Below are positions 55,759-63,950 of a stretch of 64,000 nucleotides of DNA, piece by piece; positions within the stretch are counted from its first letter, which is position 1; every line of letters starts with the position of its first letter. Origin of the DNA: Azospirillum sp. B21 (GTDB lineage Bacteria > Pseudomonadota > Alphaproteobacteria > Azospirillales > Azospirillaceae); contig NZ_VTTO01000005.1 in NCBI RefSeq assembly GCF_008364825.1, positions 62,001-126,000 on the forward strand, read 5' to 3'. Position numbers and translations under genes: made by a program. The notes beneath the pieces are model-generated. The model was not told where the DNA came from and made no database searches. It saw nothing but the letters and a program-made list of their open reading frames with translations.

Positions 55759-56298
55759 CGATTACACCCGCCGAACGACCAGCTGCCAATTGTATCAAGT
55801 CTTCACCGCAATCGATCTGCGCGCGTTGATGTAAATCATATCGGAGCATGCCAAGTCGTGATAAATCTGGCACGTCTGTTCCAAAGATTGCCAGACCCGC
55901 CTTCCAGACCAAGTCGCCAGACGGGCCCTATGTTTTTCCAATCATAGCGGGCCAAAACTATGAACGACAAAACGGCGCATACCCTGCTCTTCCCCGATCT
56001 TCCCCTCCGCGGGATGGAACCGGTCATCGCCGGTTGCCACCCACCCTGAGCCGGGATCCGTCCTGACGGACTGGCATCGTCCCCGGACCGGTCCCCGACG
56101 GACTCCACCCGCGCATCCCCTGCGCCGCATGCCGGCGCCCTCCCTGTCGACGCAATCGGACCGTCCAACATCGTGGCGGTGATCCCTATTGCGTGCGGGG
56201 GTGCGGGACCATCCGGGGTCATCCCAGAGCCGGACGCGCAAGAACGGCCGCCAACCGCAAGCGGCGCCCGCGTCACGGTATCGAGGAGGTCATCGACC
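55759..56298. other. Divergent hypA/AOR control region, no gene
   Basis: 540 bp between hypA and the ferredoxin-subunit gene. The hypA-proximal part is AT-rich and holds the anaerobox at 55826; the part from 55970 is GC-rich with several short inverted repeats (CGGACCGGTCCCCG around 56090), consistent with a long structured leader for the AOR operon. No protein frame looks real. Confidence 0.5.
55826..55839. promoter_or_regulatory. FNR/FixK-type anaerobox between hypA and the AOR operon
   Basis: TTGATGTAAATCAT matches nine of ten conserved positions of TTGAT-N4-ATCAA. Centre is about 75 bp upstream of the hypA ATG and 466 bp upstream of the ferredoxin-subunit ATG. It could serve hypA directly and the AOR operon through a long leader. 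Confidence 0.55.
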
Positions 56299-56775
56299 AT
56301 GAGCATGATGCTGATGATCCATCCGGACAAATGCACCGGATGCCGCAACTGCGAACTGGCCTGTTCCATGGAGCATGAGGGGAGCTTTCGCCCGAAAGCC
56401 TCCCGCGTCCATGTCTATACGTGGGAGCGCGAAGGCTTCTCCGTTCCCATGATGTGCCAGCAGTGCAAGGATCCCGCCTGCGTCGCCGTCTGCATGCCCA
56501 AGGCCATGCATCGCAACCCGGCGAACGGGCAGGTGGAGCTTGATGCAGATAAATGCATCGGCTGCAAGATGTGCGTCCAGGCCTGCCCCTTCGGCTGCGC
56601 CTCCTGGGATTTCCAGGGCCTGCAGATCCTGAAATGCGACACCTGCGACGGTGCGCCGTCCTGCGCGGCCATCTGCCCCACCCACGCGCTTGAATGGGTC
56701 GAGGACACCGTCTCGGCGCAGGCGCGCAAGCGCTCCTTCGCCGCCAAGCTCAAGAACGCCTTCGCGGAGGTCTGA
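56299..56775 (+). CDS. Four-cluster ferredoxin subunit of aldehyde oxidoreductase (AorA-like)
   Basis: 158 residues from [20 protein letters not shown] with a strong GAGGAGGT ribosome site. Four cysteine quartets suit four [4Fe-4S] clusters: C12/15/18/22, C53/56/61/65, C86/89/92/96 and C113/116/122/126 (plus C100). Same family as the polyferredoxin subunits of bacterial AORs, DMSO reductase-type DmsB and HycB proteins. Two bases upstream of the AOR gene, so a tight pair: it should carry electrons from AOR to the membrane complex encoded downstream. Confidence 0.9.
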   Translation: MSMMLMIHPDKCTGCRNCELACSMEHEGSFRPKASRVHVYTWEREGFSVPMMCQQCKDPACVAVCMPKAMHRNPANGQVELDADKCIGCKMCVQACPFGCASWDFQGLQILKCDTCDGAPSCAAICPTHALEWVEDTVSAQARKRSFAAKLKNAFAEV

Positions 56776-56777
56776 TC

Positions 56778-58583
56778 ATGCATGGCTGGATTGGAAAAAT
56801 CCTTCGGGTCGATCTCGGCACCGGCAAGATCACGACCGAAGCGTTGAAGCCCGACCTGGCGCGCGATTACATCGGCGCCCGCGGGCTGGGCACCAAATAC
56901 ATGTATGACGAGGTCGATCCCACGGTGGATCCGCTGTCGCCGGCGAACAAGCTGATCTTCGCCTCCGGGCCGATGACCGGCACCTTCGCGCCGTCGGCGG
57001 GCCGCTACGACGTCGTGACCAAGGGTCCGCTGACCGGCACCATCGCCGCCTCGAACTCCGGCGGCGCCTGGGGGCCGGAGCTGAAATATGCCGGCTACGA
57101 CATGCTGATCCTGGAAGGCCGCGCGGCCAAGCCGGTCTATCTGTGGATCCAGGACGACAAGGTGGAAATCCGCGACGCCGCCCATCTGTGGGGCAAGGAC
57201 GTGCCGGAGACCACCGAGGCGCTGAACGAGGAGACGGCGGCCGACGCCAAGATCGCCTGCATCGGCCCGGCGGGCGAGAAGCTGTCCTACATCGCCTCGA
57301 TCATGAACGACATGCAGCGCGCCGCCGGCCGCACCGGCGTCGGCGCGGTGATGGGATCGAAGAACCTGAAGGCGGTGGTGGTGCGCGGCACCGGCGCCGT
57401 GACCGTCGCCGACAAGGAGGCCTTCCTGGCCGCGGTCGCCAAGGCCAGCACCATGATCAAGGAGCATCCGGTCGGCGGCACCGGCCTGCGCCTCTACGGC
57501 ACCAACGTGCTGGTCAACATCCTGAATTCGGTGGGCGGGCTGCCGACCGGCAACTTCCAGGACGGCCATTTCCCGACCGCCGACAAGGTGGGCGGCGAAA
57601 CGCTGGCGGCCAACCAGCTGCAGCGGCCGAAGGGCTGCTTCTCCTGCATCATCTCCTGCGGCCGCGCCACCAAGGTGACCAACCCCAAATACAAGGGCGA
57701 GGGCGAGGGGCCGGAGTACGAGACCGCCTGGGGCTTCGGCCCGGACTGCCGGATCGACGACCTGGATGCGGTGATCAAGGCCAACTATTACTGCAACGAA
57801 TACGGTCTCGACACCATCTCCATGGGCGGCACAGTCGCCTGCGCCATGGAACTGTTCCACCGCGGCATCATCACGCGGGACGACACCGAAGGGCTGGAAC
57901 TCGACTTCGGCAACGCCGACGCGATGGTGGAGGCGGTGCGGCTGACCGGTCTCGGCCAGGGCTTCGGCAAGAAGCTGGCGCTGGGATCTTACCGGCTGGC
58001 GAGCCTCTACGGCCATCCGGAACTGTCGATGACGGTCAAGAAGCAGGAAATGCCGGCCTATGATCCGCGCGCGGTGCAGGGCATCGGCCTGAACTATGCC
58101 ACCAACAACCGCGGCGGCTGCCATGTCCGCGGCTATACCATCAGTCCCGAAGTGCTGGGCGTGCCGGTGAAGGTCGACAAGGACAGCATCGACGGCAAGG
58201 CCGAACTGGTGGCGCTGTTCCAGAACCTGACGGCGGCGCTGGATTCCAGCGGCTCCTGCCTGTTCGCCACCTTCGGCATCGGCGCGCCCGAATTCGCCGA
58301 ACTGATGACCGCGCTGACCGGCTTCGCCTACACCGGCGACAGCTTCATCGAGGCGGGCGAGCGGATCTGGAACCTGGAGCGGCTGTGGAACCTCAAGGCC
58401 GGCCTGACCGCCGCCGACGACACGCTGCCGCCGCGCCTTCTCAATGAGCCGATCGTGACCGGCCCGTCGAAGGGGGCGGTCAGCCGCCTGCCGGAAATGT
58501 TGCCGCTCTACTACGGTGCCCGCGGCTGGGACGCCCAAGGCGTTCCGACCAAGGAGAAGCTGAGCGCCCTGGCGCTGGCCTGA
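56778..58583 (+). CDS. aor: Tungsten-dependent aldehyde:ferredoxin oxidoreductase
   Basis: 601 residues. N-terminal tungstopterin-binding domain ([49 protein letters not shown]). [4Fe-4S] ligands Cys287, Cys290, Cys294 ([12 protein letters not shown]) and Cys494 ([11 protein letters not shown]), with catalytic-region Glu313 ([11 protein letters not shown]) and His449 ([10 protein letters not shown]), in the spacing of characterised archaeal AORs. Oxidises aldehydes to acids, or reduces acids, at very low potential. Co-encoded with a polyferredoxin, MoaD and a hydrogenase-like membrane complex. Cytoplasmic; no signal peptide. Confidence 0.94.
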   Translation: MHGWIGKILRVDLGTGKITTEALKPDLARDYIGARGLGTKYMYDEVDPTVDPLSPANKLIFASGPMTGTFAPSAGRYDVVTKGPLTGTIAASNSGGAWGPELKYAGYDMLILEGRAAKPVYLWIQDDKVEIRDAAHLWGKDVPETTEALNEETAADAKIACIGPAGEKLSYIASIMNDMQRAAGRTGVGAVMGSKNLKAVVVRGTGAVTVADKEAFLAAVAKASTMIKEHPVGGTGLRLYGTNVLVNILNSVGGLPTGNFQDGHFPTADKVGGETLAANQLQRPKGCFSCIISCGRATKVTNPKYKGEGEGPEYETAWGFGPDCRIDDLDAVIKANYYCNEYGLDTISMGGTVACAMELFHRGIITRDDTEGLELDFGNADAMVEAVRLTGLGQGFGKKLALGSYRLASLYGHPELSMTVKKQEMPAYDPRAVQGIGLNYATNNRGGCHVRGYTISPEVLGVPVKVDKDSIDGKAELVALFQNLTAALDSSGSCLFATFGIGAPEFAELMTALTGFAYTGDSFIEAGERIWNLERLWNLKAGLTAADDTLPPRLLNEPIVTGPSKGAVSRLPEMLPLYYGARGWDAQGVPTKEKLSALALA

Positions 58584-58589
58584 CATCAC

Positions 58590-58620
58590 CGGGCCGCCGT
58601 CGCACCCTGCGGCGGCGGCT
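58590..58620 (+). other. Hairpin between aor and the MoaD gene
   Basis: GGGCCGCCG and CGGCGGCGGCTC, separated by about 10 nt, can form a strong stem in the 83-bp aor-moaD gap without a U-run. It may protect the upstream mRNA or lower downstream expression rather than terminate. Confidence 0.4.
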
Positions 58621-58666
58621 CGGATGGTGGGGTCGGCGGCTATCCAGGCAGGAAGGCAGCTGTGCC

Positions 58667-58939
58667 ATGAAAGTCTCCTATTTCGCGCTGCTGCGCGAAG
58701 CCACCAAGAAACGCAGCGAGATATGGGAGCGGCCGGCACCCACCGTCCGCGATCTGTTGCGCGATCTGGTGGCCGAATACGGCCCCAACTTCGCCCGCTG
58801 GATCCTGAAGGACGGTGAACTGGCCGGCTTCGCCATCATCCTGGTCAACGGCCAGGACGTGCGCGGCCTGCAAGGGCTGGACACGCCGCTGACCCCGGAT
58901 TCCGACGTCTTCATCTTTCCGCCGCTGGCCGGCGGCTGA
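58667..58939 (+). CDS. MoaD/ThiS-family sulfur carrier for molybdo/tungstopterin
   Basis: 90 residues from MKVSYFALLREATKKRSEIW, ubiquitin-like fold, ending in the required di-glycine (FIFPPLAGG). The C-terminal Gly is thiocarboxylated to provide dithiolene sulfur for the pterin cofactor. Position inside the AOR operon suggests a dedicated carrier for the tungsten pterin of the AOR. Confidence 0.87.
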   Translation: MKVSYFALLREATKKRSEIWERPAPTVRDLLRDLVAEYGPNFARWILKDGELAGFAIILVNGQDVRGLQGLDTPLTPDSDVFIFPPLAGG

Positions 58940-58953
58940 GAAAGGGGCGAGCC

Positions 58954-60804
58954 ATGACCTTTGTAACGCTCCCCATTCTTCTTCTGCTCGGCGGCTTCGT
59001 CCTGCAACTGCTGCTCGCCCGGCTGCTGACGCCGGTCGGCAAGGGCGTGCTCGCGACCGCGGCGGTCTTCGCCTCCTTCCTCGCCACGCTGCCGCTGGTG
59101 CCGGCCGGCATGACCGGCATCGCGATGGAGGCCCCGCTGCTGCCGGTGTGGGACGGGCCGTTCTCCCTCGCTCTGCGCATCGACGGGCTGAGCGTCCTGT
59201 TCATGCTGATGGGCACCGGCATCGGCGCCGCCATCCTGCTGTTCTCCGTCCGCTACATGGAGCATGAGGAACAGGGTACGACGCGCTTCTACGCGATCAT
59301 GCTGGTCTTCATCGCCGGACTGCTGCTGCTGGCGAGTGCCGCCGACATGCTGGGCGCCTATGTGGCGTGGGAGGTGATCGGGCTGTGCTCCTACAGTCTG
59401 GTCGGCTTCTGGTACAATCAGAGGGCGGCGACCGACGGCGCCCGCAAGGTGCTGGTCATCACCCATCTGGCGGGTTACGGCTTCCTGATCGGGCTGGTGC
59501 TGGTCTATTCCCGCGCCGGGACGCTGGTCTGGACCGATCCGGCCGTCGCCACCGCCTTCACCTCCGGCGTCGCGGCGCTGTTCATCGTCGCGGCGATGGC
59601 GAAGTCTGTGATGTTCCCCCTGCACACCTGGATTCCGGAGGCGATGAACGCCCCGACCCCGGTGTCGGCGCTGCTGCACTCCGCCTGCTACGTCAAGGCC
59701 GGCGTCTATCTGATCGCCCGCATGTATGTGATCGGCGACGGGCAATGGCAGGCCGCGCTGGAGGTGCCGCTGCTGGCGGTCGGCTGCGTCACCATCCTGG
59801 TCGGCGTCATCTTCGCCATGGCGCAGACCGACCTGAAGCGGCTGCTGGCCTTCCACACCGTCAGCCAGCTCGGCTACATCGTCGTCGGGCTGGCGCTCGG
59901 CACCGATCTCGGGCTGGCGGCCGGGCTGTTCTATTGCCTGAGCCACGCGCTGTTCAAGGGCACGCTGTTCATGTGCGCCGGCGCCATCCAGCATGCGACC
60001 GGCACCCGCGACCTGCGGGAGTTGGGCGGGCTCGCCACCGCGATGCCGGGGACGGCGAAGGTGTGGATCATCGCCGCCGCGTCAATTGCCGGCGTGCCGC
60101 TGACCAACGGCTTCGTCGCCAAATGGCTGCTGTTCGGTGCAGCACTGGACAAGGGGCTGCTGGTTGTGGTGCTGGTCGGCTGGATCGGCAGCATCCTGAC
60201 CGCCTTCTCCTTCCTGAAGGCCACCGTCAACGCCTTCTACGGTGTTCCGTCCAAGGCGATGCTCGGCCGTCCGGTGCATGAAGCGTCCCCCAGCATGCTG
60301 GCCGGCATGGGCTCCATGGCAGGGCTGTGTCTGCTGTTCGGGCTGGCGCCGCAGCTGCTGATGGTCCCGGTGGTGGCACCGGCCGTGCGTTCGCTGGGCT
60401 TCGACTGGGCGGTGCAGATGAGCTGGCTCGGCATCCTCACCGACCGCGGCAGCATCGCGATGACGGTCGGCGGCGTGGTCGTGCTGGCATCGGCTATGCT
60501 GGGGCTGCTGGTCTACCGGCTGGCCCAGGCGCCGGCTTCCGGGCTGGTGTCGGTCTATTCCGGCGGCGAGCCGCTGCCGGCCGGCGACCGGCCCGGCGCG
60601 GTCGACTTCGCCGAGATGGCCGAGCACGCCTTCCATCCCGTCTATTCGCTCGATCCCGATCCCGCCTACCTGCGGATCTGGCGCAGCCTGACCCGTGTGG
60701 CCGGTGCGGCGCAGACAGCGGCAGGTGCCGTTTTCGAGAATCGTCCGCTCCTGGCCATCGGTCTCGTCGCGGTCGCGGCGCTGGCCGGCGTGTGGCTGGT
60801 CTGA
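58954..60804 (+). CDS. NuoL/HyfB-type proton-translocating antiporter subunit
   Basis: 616 residues, about 15-16 helices. The antiporter-like core is clear: MLGAYVAWEVIGLCSYSLVG with the Glu, AKSVMFPLHTWIPEAMNAPT with the Lys, PTPVSALLHSACYVKAGVYL, and RLLAFHTVSQLGYIVVGLAL. A long C-terminal extension (EMAEHAFHPVYSLDPDPAYL then a final helix) resembles the lateral arm of NuoL. Probably pumps protons (or Na+) in the membrane arm. 14 bp downstream of the MoaD gene. Confidence 0.9.
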   Translation: MTFVTLPILLLLGGFVLQLLLARLLTPVGKGVLATAAVFASFLATLPLVPAGMTGIAMEAPLLPVWDGPFSLALRIDGLSVLFMLMGTGIGAAILLFSVRYMEHEEQGTTRFYAIMLVFIAGLLLLASAADMLGAYVAWEVIGLCSYSLVGFWYNQRAATDGARKVLVITHLAGYGFLIGLVLVYSRAGTLVWTDPAVATAFTSGVAALFIVAAMAKSVMFPLHTWIPEAMNAPTPVSALLHSACYVKAGVYLIARMYVIGDGQWQAALEVPLLAVGCVTILVGVIFAMAQTDLKRLLAFHTVSQLGYIVVGLALGTDLGLAAGLFYCLSHALFKGTLFMCAGAIQHATGTRDLRELGGLATAMPGTAKVWIIAAASIAGVPLTNGFVAKWLLFGAALDKGLLVVVLVGWIGSILTAFSFLKATVNAFYGVPSKAMLGRPVHEASPSMLAGMGSMAGLCLLFGLAPQLLMVPVVAPAVRSLGFDWAVQMSWLGILTDRGSIAMTVGGVVVLASAMLGLLVYRLAQAPASGLVSVYSGGEPLPAGDRPGAVDFAEMAEHAFHPVYSLDPDPAYLRIWRSLTRVAGAAQTAAGAVFENRPLLAIGLVAVAALAGVWLV

Positions 60805-60825
60805 GCGCAGCCGGAGGCATCCATC

Positions 60826-62019
60826 ATGGATATGGTGCTGATCCCCCTCTTTCTGGCAATCGCGCTCGGCGTCGGCCTCTATGCCCGCGTGATCCCGCAG
60901 GGGAATGGCGGATGGTGGCGCTTCGCCGCCGCCGCCGTCGCCCTGGCGGTCGCCGCCCGGCTGGCCGGCCATGGCTGGGCCGCCATCCTGCTGGCCTCGG
61001 CCGCCGAGTTCCTGGCGGTGGGCATGGTGTGGAGCGGCGGGACCGCAGAGTCCCGCGCTGCCGCCCGCAAATATCTGACCGCGGTCGCTCTCGCCGCCCT
61101 GTGCGGCTGGACGGCCCTGGCGCTGATCCAGCTTGGCGCGGTGCGCCCGGCTGCGCCCTGGGACAGGCTGGCGGTGGCGTTGCTGCTGGTCAGCGTGGCG
61201 CTGAAGCTTGGTCTGGTGCCGGTCTATTTCTGGCTGCCGGCGGTGGCCCGTGCCTCCTCGGCGATGACGACGGCGCTGATCGTCGCGGTGGTCGATGTCG
61301 GTGCCTTCTGCGAGTTGCTGGCCCTGCGTGATGCGGCGCCGTGGATCTTCGTGGATTTCGCGCCGCTGTGGATCGGGCTGGCGGTGGTGTCGCTGCTGGG
61401 GGCGGCGCTGCTGGCGCTGGCCCAGCGCGAGCTGAAGCCGATGCTGGCCTTCTCCTCCATCGACGACATGGGTTATCTGCTGCTTGGGCTGGTGGCCGGC
61501 GGGGCGGACGGCATGGCCGGGGCGTGGTTCGGCATCCTCGGCCATGCGATGGGCAAGATCGTGCTGTTCGGCGCGGTCGGGGCGGCGGAGTGGCATCTCG
61601 GCCGGGCGGTGACGCTGGACGACCGCGGCCTGTCCACCCCGCTGCCGGTGGCGAGCGCCGCCTTCATGCTGGGGGCGCTGGGCTTCATCGGCATTCCGCC
61701 GACGCTGGGCTTCATCGGGCACTGGCGGCTCTATCTGGCGGGGGCGGAGCTTGGCGGGCCGCTGCTGCTGGCGGTGCTCTATGCGTCGTCTGCCATGGCG
61801 CTGCTCTGCTATGTCCGCGCCATCCACCGGGTGTGGCTGGGGCCGGTGGAGGCACCGGTCGCGGGACGGCCCCTGCCGCGTGCCGCAGCTTTGGTGCTGC
61901 TGTCCTTCGCCATCGCCCCGGTGCTGTTCGGGCTGGCCCCCAACGGGCTTCGTCCGGCCGCCGAGCCGCATCCCCATGTCGCCGAACTGCCAATTGAGCC
62001 GGCGGGAGGTGTGAAATGA
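60826..62019 (+). CDS. Second antiporter-like subunit (NuoN/HyfF-type, short)
   Basis: 397 residues, about eleven helices. LKLGLVPVYFWLPAVARASS with the conserved Lys, SAMTTALIVAVVDVGAFCEL, RELKPMLAFSSIDDMGYLLL, ALGFIGIPPTLGFIGHWRLY. Shorter than NuoN or NuoM (usually 480-510), lacking N-terminal helices. The ATG overlap with the next gene's start (GTGAAATGA, 62016) indicates translational coupling. Likely an ion-channel subunit of the membrane complex. Confidence 0.85.
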   Translation: MDMVLIPLFLAIALGVGLYARVIPQGNGGWWRFAAAAVALAVAARLAGHGWAAILLASAAEFLAVGMVWSGGTAESRAAARKYLTAVALAALCGWTALALIQLGAVRPAAPWDRLAVALLLVSVALKLGLVPVYFWLPAVARASSAMTTALIVAVVDVGAFCELLALRDAAPWIFVDFAPLWIGLAVVSLLGAALLALAQRELKPMLAFSSIDDMGYLLLGLVAGGADGMAGAWFGILGHAMGKIVLFGAVGAAEWHLGRAVTLDDRGLSTPLPVASAAFMLGALGFIGIPPTLGFIGHWRLYLAGAELGGPLLLAVLYASSAMALLCYVRAIHRVWLGPVEAPVAGRPLPRAAALVLLSFAIAPVLFGLAPNGLRPAAEPHPHVAELPIEPAGGVK

Positions 62020-62495
62020 ACCTGATCGAACGGGTCATCGCGATCTCGCGCCGCCGGTCGCCCTGGATCTGCCGGTTGAATGCCGGATCCTGCAACGGCT
62101 GCGACATCGAGATCACGCCCCTGCTGAGTCCGCGCTACGACGCCGAACAGCTGGGGGTCGAACTGCACGGCACGCCCAAGCATGCGGACATCGTGCTGAT
62201 CTCCGGCACGCTGACCCTGCGGTCGCGCGAGGCCATCCTCGACATCTACGCGCAGGTGCCCAATCCGAAGGCAGTGGTGGCGCTGGGATCCTGCCCGGCG
62301 TCGGGCAACGTCTTCGCCGGCAGTCCGCTGGTGCTGAGCGAGTCGCTGGACAGCGTCGTTCCGGTCGATGTCTGGGTGCCCGGCTGCCCGCCGCGGCCGC
62401 AGGCCATCCTGGACGGCATCGCCCGCGCCGCCAAGCTGCTGGAGGACGGCGCCACCAAAAGCCAGCTGGAGAGCCGGCGGGGGAGGCTGTCATGA
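62016..62495 (+). CDS. Hydrogenase-type small subunit (NuoB/HycG family)
   Basis: 159 residues. Proximal [4Fe-4S] ligands Cys26 and Cys29 (AGSCNGCDIEI), Cys93 (LGSCPASGNVF) and Cys124 (VPGCPPRPQ). The first pair is CxxC as in group-4 hydrogenase small subunits (HycG, CooL, EchC), not the adjacent CC of respiratory complex I. This favours a hydrogenase-like active site in the partner large subunit, whose gene probably starts at 63940. Both ends overlap neighbouring genes by 4 bp. Confidence 0.92.
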   Translation: MNLIERVIAISRRRSPWICRLNAGSCNGCDIEITPLLSPRYDAEQLGVELHGTPKHADIVLISGTLTLRSREAILDIYAQVPNPKAVVALGSCPASGNVFAGSPLVLSESLDSVVPVDVWVPGCPPRPQAILDGIARAAKLLEDGATKSQLESRRGRLS

Positions 62496-63412
62496 ACGCC
62501 GTCTGGTCTTCTCTGGGATCCTATCTGCTCGCCTTCGCCGTCTGGCCGGGACTGTTGCTCGCCGCCCCGCTGGGATGGCTGGAGCTGTGGTTCATGCGCA
62601 AGCTGGTGGCCCGTCTGCAGGGACGCCAGGGTCCGCCCTTCTTCCAGCCCTTCTTCGATTTCATGAAGCTGCTGGGCAAGGAGACGGTGATCCCCCGCGG
62701 CGTCAACCGCGGCATCTTCCTGGCCCTGCCGGTGGTGTCGGTGGCGGCGGTGACGGCGGCGCTCGCCATTGTGCCGCTGCCCGGCAACCCGGCGCCGTCA
62801 CTGCCCGGCGACGTCGTGCTGCTGCTGTACCTGATGGAGGTGCCGATCCTGTGCGAGGTGCTGGCCGGCTATGTCAGCCGCTCAATCTACGGGCAGGTGG
62901 CGGCGATGCGCGAGGCGCTGCTGTCGCTGGCCTACAATCTTCCCTTCCTGGTCGCCATCATCGCCATGGCTCAGGAGGCCGGAAGCTTCCAGATGAGCAC
63001 GCTGCAGGCCGCCCCCTATGGTCTTGTCCATCTGCTGGCGGCGGTGACCTTCCTGCTGGCGCTGCCGGCGCGGATGAAGCTGAACCCCTTTTCCATCGCC
63101 AACGCCGAGCATGAGATCGTCGCCGACAGCCACATCGAATACAGCGGCCCGCCGCTGGCCCTGTTCAAGCTGTCCCATGCCGTCGAGCTGGTTCTGCTGA
63201 CCGAGCTGTTCGCCGTGGTCTTCATTCCGGCCACGCCCTGGCCCCTGGTCAACCTGCTGGTCTATCTGGCGGCGGGCGTCGCGGTGCTGGGCGGGGTGAC
63301 GCTGCTGGCGACGGCAACGGCGCGGCTGCGGCTGACCCAGGCCTTCCGCTTCTACTGGGTCTGGGGCGGGCTGGCGTCGGCGGTCACCCTGGCCGCGACG
63401 CTGGTCCGTTGA
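62492..63412 (+). CDS. Membrane anchor subunit (NuoH/HycD family)
   Basis: 306 residues, eight or so helices. RLQGRQGPPFFQPFFDFMKL then LGKE in the first loop, FSIANAEHEIVADSHIEYSG with the conserved acidic residues, and GPPLALFKLSHAVELVLLTE, all typical of HycD/CooK/NuoH. Links the electron-transfer arm to the ion-pumping subunits. ATG overlaps the small-subunit stop. Confidence 0.92.
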   Translation: MNAVWSSLGSYLLAFAVWPGLLLAAPLGWLELWFMRKLVARLQGRQGPPFFQPFFDFMKLLGKETVIPRGVNRGIFLALPVVSVAAVTAALAIVPLPGNPAPSLPGDVVLLLYLMEVPILCEVLAGYVSRSIYGQVAAMREALLSLAYNLPFLVAIIAMAQEAGSFQMSTLQAAPYGLVHLLAAVTFLLALPARMKLNPFSIANAEHEIVADSHIEYSGPPLALFKLSHAVELVLLTELFAVVFIPATPWPLVNLLVYLAAGVAVLGGVTLLATATARLRLTQAFRFYWVWGGLASAVTLAATLVR

Positions 63413-63425
63413 GGGAGGATGCGCC

Positions 63426-63950
63426 ATGGCCATGCTGAAAACCATCCTCGGCAACCTGCTGCGCCCCCCGCGCACACGGGATCCTGCCGACATGCCGGAG
63501 GTGCCGCCGGTCTACCGCGGCGCGCTGGCCCATGATGCCGCCCGCTGCACCGCCTGCGGCACCTGCGCCTTCGTCTGCGCGCCGAAGGCGATCACCTTCA
63601 CCCAGGAGCCCGGCGTGTCGGTGTCCTGGCACTTCTTCATCGGCCAATGTTCCTTCTGCGGGCTGTGCGCGCAGAACTGCCCGACGCGGGCCATCAGCCT
63701 GCAGGCCGACGCGCCCGGTGCGACGAACAGTGCGGCCGGTGATGGGCTGCGGCTGGAAAGCGTCATCCGGCTGCAACCCTGCACCCGCTGCGGGGCCGCC
63801 CATGTGCCGCTGCCGGATGCGACCATCGAGGCGCTGTGGGGAGTGGAGGAGGCCGAGCGCGGCTATTGCCCGGAGTGCCGGCGCCGGGCGGCGAGCGAGA
63901 AGCTGCGCGCCGCCTTCGTTCCGGCGGAGGAGGCCCATCATGACCGCTGA
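63426..63950 (+). CDS. Two-cluster ferredoxin subunit (HycF/NuoI family) with Cys-rich C-terminus
   Basis: 174 residues. Two [4Fe-4S] motifs: Cys41/44/47/51 (CTACGTCAFVC, with Ala where Pro usually follows) and Cys75/78/81/85 (CSFCGLCAQNC). An additional C-terminal pair of CxxC motifs (Cys119/122 and Cys148/151: QPCTRCGAAH; GYCPECRRR) suggests a zinc-ribbon or rubredoxin-like site, a feature of HycF/HyfH proteins rather than NuoI. Likely passes electrons from the AOR ferredoxin into the complex. Confidence 0.88.
   Translation: MAMLKTILGNLLRPPRTRDPADMPEVPPVYRGALAHDAARCTACGTCAFVCAPKAITFTQEPGVSVSWHFFIGQCSFCGLCAQNCPTRAISLQADAPGATNSAAGDGLRLESVIRLQPCTRCGAAHVPLPDATIEALWGVEEAERGYCPECRRRAASEKLRAAFVPAEEAHHDR

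Noticed and set aside
55868..55882. TGGCACGTCTGTTCC as a sigma-54 promoter for the AOR operon
   Set aside because: The -24 part fits, but the -12 element has TTCC rather than TTGC, and it lies more than 400 bp from the first gene.
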